Shown here: positions 1 to 7,663 of the stretch, in pieces
Layout: every line of letters starts with the position of its first letter
Position numbering within the stretch: position 1 is the first letter of the stretch
Assembly (NCBI RefSeq): GCF_028622115.1
Contig: NZ_CP097263.1
Coordinates: 7,316,001 to 7,380,000 of the forward strand
Direction of reading: 5' to 3'
Origin: Kutzneria chonburiensis
GTDB taxonomy: Bacteria; Actinomycetota; Actinomycetes; Mycobacteriales; Pseudonocardiaceae
DNA: 64,000 bases
The notes under the pieces: model-generated
What the model was told of the DNA's origin: nothing
The model's input: only the letters and a program-made list of their open reading frames with translations
Databases searched by the model: none
Made by a program: the position numbers and the translations under genes

Positions 1-874
1 CCACCTGAGGCTTGGGCTTGCGGCGGCTGATGGCCACGCCGGCCAGGCACAGCGCGCCGCCGAGCAGGCCGAGGGCGGTCGGCACCTCGCCGAGCGTCAC
101 CCACGACACCAGCACGGCGATGCCCGGCACGCACAGCGTCGTGGCGGCCATGCGGCCGGCGTCGGTGCGGGCCAGGGCGTAGGCCCACGTGGTGAAGGCG
201 ATCGCGGTGGGTCCGATGCCCAGGAACACGACGCCGGCGATCGCACCGCAGGGGGCGTGAGCGAGTTCGACCACCGCCTGCGGGGCGAACGGCAGCGTGG
301 CGACCAGGCCTGCGGCGCAGCCGACCCAGGTCGCGGTGACCGCGTCCACCGAGCGCAGCGCGACCTTCTGCATCAGCACGCCCGCGGCATAGAGCACGGC
401 GGTGATCAGGCCCAGCACGATGCCCAGCGTGTCGACCACGCCGCCGCCGTCACCGCCCAGGGCGATCACCAGGACGCCCGTGAAGGCGACCAGCATGCCG
501 ATCATGACCGGTCGTGGGAAGCCCTCGCGGAACACGAAGCCGGCGACCACCGCGACCAGGATCGGCGCGACGTTGACCAGCAGCGCGGCCGTGCCGGCGT
601 CGAGGTGCCGTTCCGCCCAGTTGAGGACGACCGTGTAGCCGGCGAACCACAGCACGCCGTAGCCGATCACGAAGGCCAGCGCCCGTCCGCGAGGCAGCGG
701 GCGGCGGTAGCGCAGGGCCACGACCGCCAGCGCGACCGTGCCGACGGCCAACCGCGCGAAGGCCAGCGAGCCCGGTGACAGGTCCTCGCCGACGGCGCGG
801 ATCACCACGAAGGCTGATGCCCAGAGCAGCACGGTCGTCAGCACGGCGGTCAGGGCGCGGTACTTGGTTGGCAT
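1..874 (-). CDS. EamA/DMT-family transporter (3' end cut by window edge)
   Basis: Reading the minus strand from the ATG at 874 gives an uninterrupted frame to the window edge, beginning MPTKYRALTAVLTTVLLWAS. The product is very hydrophobic, with about ten membrane segments in two similar halves, as in EamA drug/metabolite transporters; 'WASAFVVIRA' near the N-terminus and 'TAIAFTTWAYALARTDAG' in the second half are typical of the family. It should act in the cytoplasmic membrane as a small-molecule exporter; the substrate cannot be read from sequence. It is divergent from the LysR-type gene at 957 with 82 bp between, the usual arrangement where the regulator controls the exporter. The C-terminal end is outside the window. 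Confidence 0.85.
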   Translation of the reverse strand, partial: MPTKYRALTAVLTTVLLWASAFVVIRAVGEDLSPGSLAFARLAVGTVALAVVALRYRRPLPRGRALAFVIGYGVLWFAGYTVVLNWAERHLDAGTAALLVNVAPILVAVVAGFVFREGFPRPVMIGMLVAFTGVLVIALGGDGGGVVDTLGIVLGLITAVLYAAGVLMQKVALRSVDAVTATWVGCAAGLVATLPFAPQAVVELAHAPCGAIAGVVFLGIGPTAIAFTTWAYALARTDAGRMAATTLCVPGIAVLVSWVTLGEVPTALGLLGGALCLAGVAISRRKPKPQV

Positions 875-933
875 GCAATCGACGATGACCTCTGAGAAAC
901 GTAAGCACAAGCAATAAAAACTGCCGCATTGTT

Positions 934-956
934 CAGTCTGACTGTAGTGTCGACTC
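934..956 (+). promoter_or_regulatory. Leaderless promoter of the LysR gene with a small palindrome
   Basis: TAGTGT at 945-950 is a TAnnnT-type -10 box ending 6 nt before the GTG at 957, so transcription should start at or near the start codon. Just upstream, CAGTCTGACTG (934-944) is a perfect 5-1-5 palindrome in the divergent intergenic region, a plausible operator for the LysR protein. Operator function is inference. Confidence 0.5.
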
Positions 957-1850
957 GTGGACATTCACCGGCTTCGCGTGCTCCGCGCGGTCGTCGCGGA
1001 CGGCTCGATCCGCGGCGCCGCGACCAGCCTCGGCTACACCCCGTCGGCGATCAGCCAGCACATCACCGCGCTGCAACGGGAAACCGGTCTCACGCTGGTC
1101 CAGCGCACCGGCCGCAGCATCGAGCCCACCGCCGCCGGCCGCACCGTCGCCGCCCAGGCCGCCCGCGTCTTCGAACGCCTGGCCGAGCTCGAGTCCGTCG
1201 TCTCCGACCTACGCGCCGGCCGCGTCGGCGCGCTGTCCGTCAGCTACTTCGCTTCCGCCGGCGCCGTCTGGATCCCACCCATCGTCGCCACGCTCGCCCG
1301 CGAGTTCCCCGGGCTCCGCCTCGACCTGCGCCTCATCGAGCTCGTCGGCGCCGATGCCGGTCCGCCCGACGTCGAGATCTTCGTCGACGGCACCGAACCC
1401 ACCGACCTGCGGGGTTATCGGGTGCGCTCCCTGCTCACCGAGCCCTACTTCGCCGTCGTGCCACGGGGTTCCGCTTTGGCTAGCCGGTCGTCGGTCGACC
1501 TGGCCGACCTTCGCGACGAGGCTTGGGTCGACAACGACGTCGCCCGTGGCGCTTGCCGCCAGGCCGTGCTCGACGCCTGTTCAACCGTCGGTTTCAGCCC
1601 CGTCTTCCACATCGAGACCCAGGACTACCCGACCGCGATCAAGTTCGTCGCCGAGGGCATGGGCATCACCGTCATCCCCCATCTCGGCCTCGGCGCCCTC
1701 CCGGCATCCACCGTCGCCGTGCCGATCGTCAACCCCACCCCGCAGCGCAGCATTTCGGTCCGCGTCCGCGACGCCGTCGTCGACCACCCCGCCGTGATCA
1801 GGCTGCTCGACCTGCTCAACACCCGAATCGCCCTGACAACGCCGGCGTGA
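957..1850 (+). CDS. LysR-family transcriptional regulator
   Basis: 297 aa. The N-terminal 60 residues form the LysR winged helix-turn-helix ('AATSLGYTPSAISQHITALQ', residues about 21-40), followed by a periplasmic-binding-like effector domain (about residues 88-295). No SD is needed for the chosen GTG because a -10 box lies 6 nt upstream. It is divergent from the EamA transporter at 1-874, and LysR regulators commonly activate or repress such divergent exporters. Length is typical of the family. The ligand is unknown. Confidence 0.9.
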   Translation: MDIHRLRVLRAVVADGSIRGAATSLGYTPSAISQHITALQRETGLTLVQRTGRSIEPTAAGRTVAAQAARVFERLAELESVVSDLRAGRVGALSVSYFASAGAVWIPPIVATLAREFPGLRLDLRLIELVGADAGPPDVEIFVDGTEPTDLRGYRVRSLLTEPYFAVVPRGSALASRSSVDLADLRDEAWVDNDVARGACRQAVLDACSTVGFSPVFHIETQDYPTAIKFVAEGMGITVIPHLGLGALPASTVAVPIVNPTPQRSISVRVRDAVVDHPAVIRLLDLLNTRIALTTPA

Positions 1851-1989
1851 TCAGAAGCCCCGCCAGCCGGTTACCCCACAGGTCCTCTGCACGGACCCCA
1901 GGCACCACGGGCCCTCTTCGCAGGCCACATCCGGCCACTCCCCAAGGGCCGCCCCAATAGCCCGCCGCCCCAACTGGCCCCCACCCCAC

Positions 1990-2082
1990 GGCCCGCCGCT
2001 CCCTGGGGTGGCCGCCCCGGGTCCATGCTACCGAGCGGGGGTCACGGCCAGGGGTGACGAAGATCCAGATGTGGACAACTCG
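1990..2082. repeat. Dispersed 93-bp repeat, copy 1
   Basis: This segment aligns without gaps to 55125-55217 with 80 of 93 identical positions (about 86%). Shared blocks include GGCCGCCCCGGGTCCAT, CTACCGAGCG, GTCACGGCCA and GAAGATCCAG, and both copies end in a DnaA-box-like TGTGGAyAA. In both places the left flank is C-rich low-complexity sequence (here 1860-1989). The minus-strand reading is also conserved (copy 1 GRDPRSVAWTRGG, copy 2 GRDLRSVEWTRGG), but no start or full gene is evident. Nature unknown. Confidence 0.75.
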
Positions 2083-2096
2083 GGGGCTGTGGACAA
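2070..2096 (-). promoter_or_regulatory. Pair of DnaA-box-like 9-mers
   Basis: TGTGGACAA occurs at 2070-2078 and again at 2088-2096, 18 bp start to start. Its complement TTGTCCACA is the DnaA-box form preferred in high-GC actinobacteria. The second copy directly abuts the stop codon of the SDR gene. DnaA binding is inference; with 9-mers, some sites arise by chance. Confidence 0.4.
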
Positions 2097-2780
2097 CTAG
2101 TGCGGGCGGGAGCGCACGTTGACGTCGTTGATGTGCGCGTCCGGGGGCGCGAGCAGGGCGAAGGTGACGGCCTGGGCCACGGACTCGGGGGCAAGGTAGT
2201 CGTTGGCGTTGAACTCGCCGCCCTCGCTCTCGCGGACCGATCGCTGCATGTCGGTGGCGGTGCGGCCGGGGTAGACGGTGGTGACGCGGAGCGCGGGCTC
2301 CTCGGCGCGAAGGACGTCGGCGTAGGCGCGCAGGGCGAACTTGCTGGCGGCGTAAGCGCCCCAATTGGGGTTGGCGTGCAGACCGGCGCCGGAGTTGATC
2401 AGGACGACCTGGCCGGCGGCGGCGCGTAGGGCGGGCAGCAGGAGGCGGGTCAGCTCGGCGACAGCGACGACGTTGACCTCCATGGTGGTCCGCCACACGT
2501 CGACAGAGGTCTCAGCGAGCGGGCCGAGGGTGGCGACGCCGGCGCTGTGCACCAGGACGTCGAGCCGATCGATGGCGGCCGCGGCGGAAGCGACGGCGTC
2601 CGCGTCGGAGAGCTCGACGGTCCACGGGGTGGCCGAGGGGAACCGGGCGGCCAAAGTCTTGAGGGCCTCGACGTCGCGGCCACCGAGCAGGAGGTCGTGG
2701 GTGGGGGCGAGGGCGGCGGCCACGGCGGCGCCGATGCCGCGGGAGGCGCCGGTGATCAGGGCGGTCGGTCGAGACGTCAT
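2097..2780 (-). CDS. SDR-family NAD(P)-dependent oxidoreductase
   Basis: 227 aa from the ATG at 2780 (MTSRPTALITGASRGIGAAV). The N-terminal TGASRGIG is the dinucleotide-binding motif of classical short-chain dehydrogenases; the catalytic Tyr-x-x-x-Lys is YAASKFAL, with a preceding Ser-containing strand (VVLINSGAG). A family member of normal, slightly short length, expected to be cytosolic. The substrate is unknown. It is divergent from the metal-binding protein at 2859, sharing a 78-bp intergenic region with an inverted repeat. Confidence 0.88.
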   Translation of the reverse strand: MTSRPTALITGASRGIGAAVAAALAPTHDLLLGGRDVEALKTLAARFPSATPWTVELSDADAVASAAAAIDRLDVLVHSAGVATLGPLAETSVDVWRTTMEVNVVAVAELTRLLLPALRAAAGQVVLINSGAGLHANPNWGAYAASKFALRAYADVLRAEEPALRVTTVYPGRTATDMQRSVRESEGGEFNANDYLAPESVAQAVTFALLAPPDAHINDVNVRSRPH

Positions 2781-2796
2781 GATCCCCAAGCTAACT

Positions 2797-2810
2797 CGTT
2801 CGAGCGAACG
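2797..2810. promoter_or_regulatory. Inverted repeat between divergent genes
   Basis: CGTTCG-AG-CGAACG is a perfect 6-2-6 palindrome 17 bp upstream of the SDR start and 48 bp upstream of the metal-binding gene. Its position fits an operator for a dimeric repressor acting on either promoter. No cognate regulator is identifiable next to it. Confidence 0.4.
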
Positions 2811-2858
2811 GCCGCGCTTCGGATGGACGTGCACAGGTGCGCATATGAGCATCGGAAC

Positions 2859-3194
2859 ATGACCACAGTGACCGAACACAGGCCCGCTGAGCTGCACAGA
2901 CACACGCACGGACCGGGGTGCGGGCACGAGGCGGTGCTGCACGCGGACCACGTGGACTACCTCCACGACGGCCATGTGCACCGCGAGCACAACGCGGGCG
3001 ACGGCGTGCACTACGACGAGTGCTCCACGTGTGCCTGCACCAACTGCACCGACTCCTGCGCGAACTGCACGTGCGCCGACTGCACCTGCGCGACGTGCAA
3101 CCACGCGGCCTGCCAGTGCGGCAACTGCGCGGACTCGTGCGCCAACTGCGCCTGCGCCGACTGCACTTGTTCCACGTGCAACCACGCGGCCTAA
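2859..3194 (+). CDS. His/Cys-rich small protein, metallothionein-like
   Basis: 111 aa from the ATG at 2859. The N-terminal half (about residues 10-50) is His-rich (HRHTHGPGCGHEAVLH, VDYLHDGHVHREH), resembling small actinobacterial proteins often labelled zinc-transport-associated. The C-terminal half holds 19 cysteines as CxC, CxxC and CxxxC spacings in two near-identical units (CTDSCANCTCADCTCATC and CADSCANCACADCTCSTC, each followed by NHAA). One more Cys lies in the N-terminal half. Such cysteine density indicates a soft-metal (Zn, Cu, Cd) binding protein; metal identity and role (storage, buffering, detoxification) are inference. Divergent from the SDR gene. Confidence 0.7.
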   Translation: MTTVTEHRPAELHRHTHGPGCGHEAVLHADHVDYLHDGHVHREHNAGDGVHYDECSTCACTNCTDSCANCTCADCTCATCNHAACQCGNCADSCANCACADCTCSTCNHAA

Positions 3195-3298
3195 CCTGCG
3201 AAAACCCACCCGAAGCGGTGAAAACGGCCGGGCCCGGCCGGTCGGATCCCGGCGGCGGTGCGACGCTCGAATGATCTACCGGCGGGAGGGATTCCGTC

Positions 3299-4279
3299 AT
3301 GGGCACTCGAACACTGGTCGCCGCGACGGTCATCCTGGTCGTCACGGCGCTCGCGGCGCCGGCCGGCGCCGATCCGGTCGCGCCGGCGCCCGCCGTCTCC
3401 GGCGGCTCCGACTACGACTTCTACTACCTCGACGGGTGCTACCGGCAGCCGTACCAGGTCACCGCGGCGTTCGACAAAGCGCCGACGATCATCGCCGTTC
3501 AGCTGGCCGGCATGAAGCGGGCCGGCCAGAACCGGCTGTCCATCGGCGTCTACCACCATCACGGGCCGGACGACGGCACGGCGATGGACTCCACCGGCGG
3601 CCAGCTGCCGCCGCGCGGCCAGGAGAACCTCGCCGGGCTGCTGGGCGACATCAAACAGGCCGGCTTCGCCGAGGTCACCGTGGTGCTGCATCCCTCGGAC
3701 GGCAACAATCCGCGCACCTGGTCGTCCTGGCAGGAGGCGCTGTACCAGGAGAACTGGCAGCTGATCCAGTCGCTGCACCCGATCATCGCCGCCACCGGGC
3801 TGCCGTTCCACCTCGACCTCGGCGCCGACCTGACCGCGTCCACCGACGAATCCCTGGTGCTGCGCTACGACCAGCAGCTGTGGCAGGCCTACACGGCCAA
3901 GTTCGGGCGCGCCGACACCGTCGGCTTCTCCATCGACGTGACCGATCCCGGCCAGGTTCTCAACGTGGGCAAGATGTACGGGTCGACCCAACCGTCCATG
4001 ATGGACATACACAGCTACGGCGACGAATACTCACAATTCGTCTACACCGACGATCGGTTGCGGCAGCAGGGTTTCACCAGCCAGCCGTTGATCATCGGCG
4101 AGGCCTTCTACAACGACAAGGACGCCGCCGCCGGCTTCGCCCAGGGCACCCGCCGGACCGGGCGGCAGATCTACTACCTGACGCAGTGGCCGAAAACCCG
4201 TGCCGGCAACAGCGAATGCGCCCGCGTCGACGTTGCCCCGCCGACCAACTACGCCGAGTACGCCGCCGCCGGCTTCTGA
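3299..4279 (+). CDS. Secreted glycosidase-like (TIM-barrel) protein
   Basis: 326 aa. A clear signal peptide (residues 1-24, MGTRTLVAATVILVVTALA then APAGA) precedes a soluble domain. An SD (GGGAGG) lies 8 nt before the ATG. The body has alternating strand/helix segments with acidic residues at strand ends (HLDLGADL, GFSIDVTD, LIIGEAFYN), suggesting a glycoside-hydrolase-type TIM barrel; I do not recognise the exact family. Expected to be extracellular. Its 3' end overlaps the convergent gene at 4249 by 31 bp. Confidence 0.6.
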   Translation: MGTRTLVAATVILVVTALAAPAGADPVAPAPAVSGGSDYDFYYLDGCYRQPYQVTAAFDKAPTIIAVQLAGMKRAGQNRLSIGVYHHHGPDDGTAMDSTGGQLPPRGQENLAGLLGDIKQAGFAEVTVVLHPSDGNNPRTWSSWQEALYQENWQLIQSLHPIIAATGLPFHLDLGADLTASTDESLVLRYDQQLWQAYTAKFGRADTVGFSIDVTDPGQVLNVGKMYGSTQPSMMDIHSYGDEYSQFVYTDDRLRQQGFTSQPLIIGEAFYNDKDAAAGFAQGTRRTGRQIYYLTQWPKTRAGNSECARVDVAPPTNYAEYAAAGF

Positions 4280-5220
4280 CCCAGCTCCGCCGCCAGCAAC
4301 GGCGAGATCCGCTCGGCCAGCGACTGGTAGCCGTCCGGACCGAGATGCAGGCCGTCCAGCAGGAGATCCGCGTAGACCAAGTCCCGTCCGTCGATCACGC
4401 TCACGCCGTCGGCCGCTTCCGCCACCAGGCCACGGATGTCGGCCAGCGTCAGTCCGACGGCATTGACCTGCTGCTCACGGGCCGGTGCCAGCGGCGGCGT
4501 GATCACCACGACCGGCTGATCCGTCAGCACGTCCAGGAATCCGGTCAGCGCCGGGCCCAGTGTCCGCCGGCTGAAACTCGCCGCGTGGTGGATGTCCACG
4601 CCGACGCACAACGTCACCAGGTCTGGCCGCTGCTCACGGATCGTCTGCGCGACAACGGGATCGAGGTGGCACTCGCCGGAGAAGCCCAGGCAGGTCAGCC
4701 GCCAGCCGTGCCGGCGGGCCAATTCCGCCGGCCACGTCTGACTCGGGCCATCGACCAGCCGGCACTGCGTGAGCGCGCTGCCGTAAGCCACCCAGTGCGG
4801 GCCCGTACGGCTCATCGGCCGGACCATGCTGTGCGCCGCCAAACGCAGCCGACCGACCTTCGTGCGCCCGTAGTTGGGCAGCCACACGTCCACGTTGGCC
4901 GGCTGCCCCGGCAGCGCCACCGTCAGCGTCTGCTCGCCCGGACGAACCGCCATCCGGTGCGCCAGCTGGCCGTCCACCAGCACGTCCACCGGCGTCGAGT
5001 AGTCCGGGTCGCCGAACAGCGGCACCGATAACAGGCGAGCGTCCGTGCGCATGCCCACCCGCACTCCCGCCGGCATCCGGGCCAGTTCACTGAGCCGCGC
5101 CGTCGGGATCCGGTCCGCCGGCAGGCGCCACGGCTGCCACCAGTCGCCCGCGCGTCGAAGGTCGACCAGGCCGTCCCAGCTCAGCTGCGGGTCGTCCGGG
5201 TCGAGCCACACCTCACGCAC
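4249..5220 (-). CDS. SGNH-fold hydrolase with altered block I
   Basis: 323 aa from a GTG at 5220. The first about 130 residues form a beta-rich accessory domain like that of SsfX3-type SGNH proteins; the SGNH domain follows. The C-terminal catalytic Asp/His motif is intact (DGLHLGPDGY, about residues 294-303). Block I, however, reads YGSALTQC (about residues 147-154), where relatives have GSS[IL]T, so the nucleophile serine appears replaced by alanine. The gene starts one base after the TGA of the DJ-1 gene at 5222, implying translational coupling. No signal peptide is seen. Activity as an esterase is therefore doubtful. Confidence 0.75.
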   Translation of the reverse strand: MREVWLDPDDPQLSWDGLVDLRRAGDWWQPWRLPADRIPTARLSELARMPAGVRVGMRTDARLLSVPLFGDPDYSTPVDVLVDGQLAHRMAVRPGEQTLTVALPGQPANVDVWLPNYGRTKVGRLRLAAHSMVRPMSRTGPHWVAYGSALTQCRLVDGPSQTWPAELARRHGWRLTCLGFSGECHLDPVVAQTIREQRPDLVTLCVGVDIHHAASFSRRTLGPALTGFLDVLTDQPVVVITPPLAPAREQQVNAVGLTLADIRGLVAEAADGVSVIDGRDLVYADLLLDGLHLGPDGYQSLAERISPLLAAELGQKPAAAYSA

Positions 5221-5221
5221 G

Positions 5222-5941
5222 TCAGGTCGTCAGCAGCTGGTCGAACCGACGCGCGAACAGGTAGGCGTCGCCCGGCCAGCGGGCCGAGACGTAGTTGCCG
5301 TCCTGCACCGTGAACGCCGGGCCGTCGTCCGTCGCCGTGCCTCTGGCCGTCGAGACCGGGCCTCTCTCGAACTTCGCGCCGGTCGCCCGGACCTCGTCCT
5401 CCACGTAGGCCGGGTACGTGCGGTAGTAGCGGCCCAGCTTCCACGCCGTCGCGTAGTAGGCCATGCGCTCCATGTACTTGGGCAGGCACGTCGTCCGCCG
5501 ACCTTCGAGCACTCCCGCCCGGGCCAGCACGATCACGCCGTGGCAGATCGCCCCCACCGGACGCTCCAGCCGCCAGAAATCCGCGACCTTCGTCCGCAGC
5601 ACCTCGCTGGCCAGGTACTGCCGCATACCCGGCGCGTGGCCGCCGGCCAGGATCAGACCGTCGTACTCCGACGGCTCGATCGCCTCCCACGCCACCGTCG
5701 CCGCGAACGCCGGGTCGTTCGTCAGGTCCCCGTAGAACCGCTTCGGCTCCGGATCAGCCCCCAGCTGCCCGAAGATCACCCCCGTGAGCAGCCGCGGATC
5801 CGCCGCCGGTCTCGTGCCGGCCCGCGCCGTCGCGAAGACCACCTGGTGACCGGCGTCGGTCAGCAGCCGCCACGGCACCGCCACCTCGGTGACGTCGAAG
5901 TCGTGATCCGGCAAGGGCATCAGGATCCGCACCCCGCGCAT
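5222..5941 (-). CDS. DJ-1/PfpI-family protein
   Basis: About 239 aa from the ATG at 5941 (MRGVRILMPLPDHDFDVTEV). The nucleophile elbow is present as AICHG with the Cys following a strand, and an upstream Glu/Asp region (MPLPDHDFDVTEV) fits the family. Proteins of this fold act as chaperone/deglycase-like enzymes, amidases or proteases; the specific activity here is unknown. An in-frame upstream start at 6010 would add 23 residues without similarity and leave almost no room for the divergent promoter, so I prefer 5941, although its SD is poor. It is translationally coupled to the SGNH gene. Confidence 0.78.
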   Translation of the reverse strand: MRGVRILMPLPDHDFDVTEVAVPWRLLTDAGHQVVFATARAGTRPAADPRLLTGVIFGQLGADPEPKRFYGDLTNDPAFAATVAWEAIEPSEYDGLILAGGHAPGMRQYLASEVLRTKVADFWRLERPVGAICHGVIVLARAGVLEGRRTTCLPKYMERMAYYATAWKLGRYYRTYPAYVEDEVRATGAKFERGPVSTARGTATDDGPAFTVQDGNYVSARWPGDAYLFARRFDQLLTT

Positions 5942-6017
5942 CCTGCCAGCACCCGAATGGGCGACACCAGTTACTGTGTCCGGCCGCCCGCCCGAGCGGA
6001 TCGAACTCACATTCGAC

Positions 6018-6029
6018 TAGGATGAGCCG
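6018..6029 (+). promoter_or_regulatory. Leaderless promoter of the DprA-like gene
   Basis: TAGGAT (6018-6023) is a good -10 hexamer ending exactly 6 nt before the GTG at 6030. No SD is present, so the start codon should be at the mRNA 5' end. Confidence 0.5.
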
Positions 6030-6911
6030 GTGGTGGACAACCTCGAGCAAGCGGCCCTCTTGCTTGCGTTGCGGCACAGCGACCGAGGATGGGGCCCCGT
6101 TACCTCTGCCGTCGAGGACGCCGGGTCGGCGCTGGACATTCTCGACGTCCTGCTCGCCCCGAGCACGCCAACCCTGGACCACGTCGACCGTGATGTGGAC
6201 ACCGACCTGAAACTCGTCGCCGCGGAGATCGACAGCTGGCGCGCGGAGGGCATCCGGCTGGTCACGGTCTTGGACGAGGAGTTTCCGGTCCAGCTGTTGC
6301 TCGTGCACCAACGGCCGCCGTTCCTGACCTACCGCGGCGTTCTCGACGGCGAGGACGTCACTGCCGTCTCCGTTGTCGGCAGCAGGCAGGCGAGCGCGGC
6401 CGGGCTACGTCGGGCCAGGGCCGTTGCCAGCACATTGGCCAACAACGGTTTCACGGTGATGAGCGGCCTCGCCGCCGGCATCGACACCGCCGCACATCGA
6501 GCCGCCATCGACGCCGGCACGCGCACCGTCGCCGTGGTCGGGACCGGCCTGCGGCACTGCTATCCCGCCGAGAATCGGGACCTGCACGGCGAAATAGCCC
6601 GAACCGGTGCAGTGCTGTCCCAGTTCTGGCCTGACGCCGGACCGGCGAAACATCAGTTCCCGATGCGCAACGCCGTCATGAGCGGATGCAGCATCGCCAC
6701 CGTAGTTGTCGAGGCAGGCGAACACAGCGGAGCACGGATTCAGGCCCGGATCGCCGTCGAGCACGGCCGACACGTCTTCCTACTGCCCGAGGTGCTGGCC
6801 AACCAGTGGGCGGTCGACCTGGCCCGGCGGCCGAACACGACCGTGCTGGACGGGCCGGAGCACCTGCTCCGCGTGCTCGGCGAGCTGACCGCGGAGCTGG
6901 TCCAGCTCTGA
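6030..6911 (+). CDS. DprA/Smf-family (SLOG Rossmann) protein
   Basis: 293 aa. After a roughly 90-residue N-terminal helical region comes the DprA Rossmann domain: VSVVGSRQAS (about residues 113-122), the loop MSGLAAGIDTAAHRAA, then VAVVGTGL, YPAENRDLH, and the late VVVEAGEHSGARIQARIAVEHGR. DprA binds single-stranded DNA and loads RecA during transformation, but this copy is not beside topA/xerC-type genes and has a partner gene downstream encoding a ComF-like phosphoribosyltransferase. That pairing suggests a dedicated two-gene nucleotide- or DNA-handling unit rather than the housekeeping dprA. Role uncertain. Confidence 0.82.
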   Translation: MVDNLEQAALLLALRHSDRGWGPVTSAVEDAGSALDILDVLLAPSTPTLDHVDRDVDTDLKLVAAEIDSWRAEGIRLVTVLDEEFPVQLLLVHQRPPFLTYRGVLDGEDVTAVSVVGSRQASAAGLRRARAVASTLANNGFTVMSGLAAGIDTAAHRAAIDAGTRTVAVVGTGLRHCYPAENRDLHGEIARTGAVLSQFWPDAGPAKHQFPMRNAVMSGCSIATVVVEAGEHSGARIQARIAVEHGRHVFLLPEVLANQWAVDLARRPNTTVLDGPEHLLRVLGELTAELVQL

Positions 6912-6952
6912 GCCCGCTCACCTGGGTAGCGGAAAGCTACCGAAACATCCTC

Positions 6953-7663
6953 GTGCCCGTGCCACCAGGCGGCCCAGGCGTGTGCTCGACCTGCCACCGC
7001 AACGCTCCTGCGCAACATCAGCGGTGCTTCCAGTGTCACTCGCATCTCAACGGTACCGCCGACCTGCTCGCGGATGTCGTGGTACCGATATCGATCGCGT
7101 TCGCCGGTCAGCAGTTCGCCCATGACCTGCGTCAGTACAAGCGCTCTCCCAGCGAAGCAGCCCGCAAGGAGAAACAGCGCCGAATGGCAACGGTGCTGGA
7201 GAACTTCCTGCGCGCGCACGAGACATGCGTGGCCGGCGCGTGCGGTGTCACGGACTTCGACGTCGTGACCTCGGTGCCGAGCACGAAGGGGCTCGACCCA
7301 CACCCGCTGAGCGCAATGCTCAGTCGCACCATCGGACAAACCGCCCAGCGCTACCGTGACCTGCTGCGGATCGGCACGGACCATGGCAATCGGGTATTTC
7401 ACCCGCACCGCTTCGATACGACAGACGATCTCAGAGAGCAACGGGTCCTGCTCGTGGACGACACCTGGACCACCGGCGCGAACGCCCAGTCCGCCGCAGC
7501 CCGGTTGCGGCTGGCCGGCGCCGAACACGTCGCCGTCGTGGTGCTCGGGCGATGGTTCGACGCCAGCCATGAGGCGGCGACGGCATACGTGACCGCAGTC
7601 CGTGGTGAGCCATTCGACTGGTTCACCTGCTGCCTGGACCGGTCACCCCACGGGGTCCTCTAG
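6953..7663 (+). CDS. Zinc-ribbon phosphoribosyltransferase (ComF-like)
   Basis: About 236 aa if started at the GTG at 6953; coding similarity may begin a little earlier, at the dprA stop, but no usual start codon is found there, so the 5' end is uncertain. Two CxxC knuckles (CSTC and CFQC, within the first 30 residues) suggest a zinc ribbon as in ComF. The PRPP-binding loop is [12 protein letters not shown] (about residues 164-175), characteristic of type I phosphoribosyltransferases. It follows the DprA-like gene closely and is probably co-transcribed. Its stop codon overlaps that of convergent ino1 in a shared CTAG. Confidence 0.75.
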   Translation: MPVPPGGPGVCSTCHRNAPAQHQRCFQCHSHLNGTADLLADVVVPISIAFAGQQFAHDLRQYKRSPSEAARKEKQRRMATVLENFLRAHETCVAGACGVTDFDVVTSVPSTKGLDPHPLSAMLSRTIGQTAQRYRDLLRIGTDHGNRVFHPHRFDTTDDLREQRVLLVDDTWTTGANAQSAAARLRLAGAEHVAVVVLGRWFDASHEAATAYVTAVRGEPFDWFTCCLDRSPHGVL

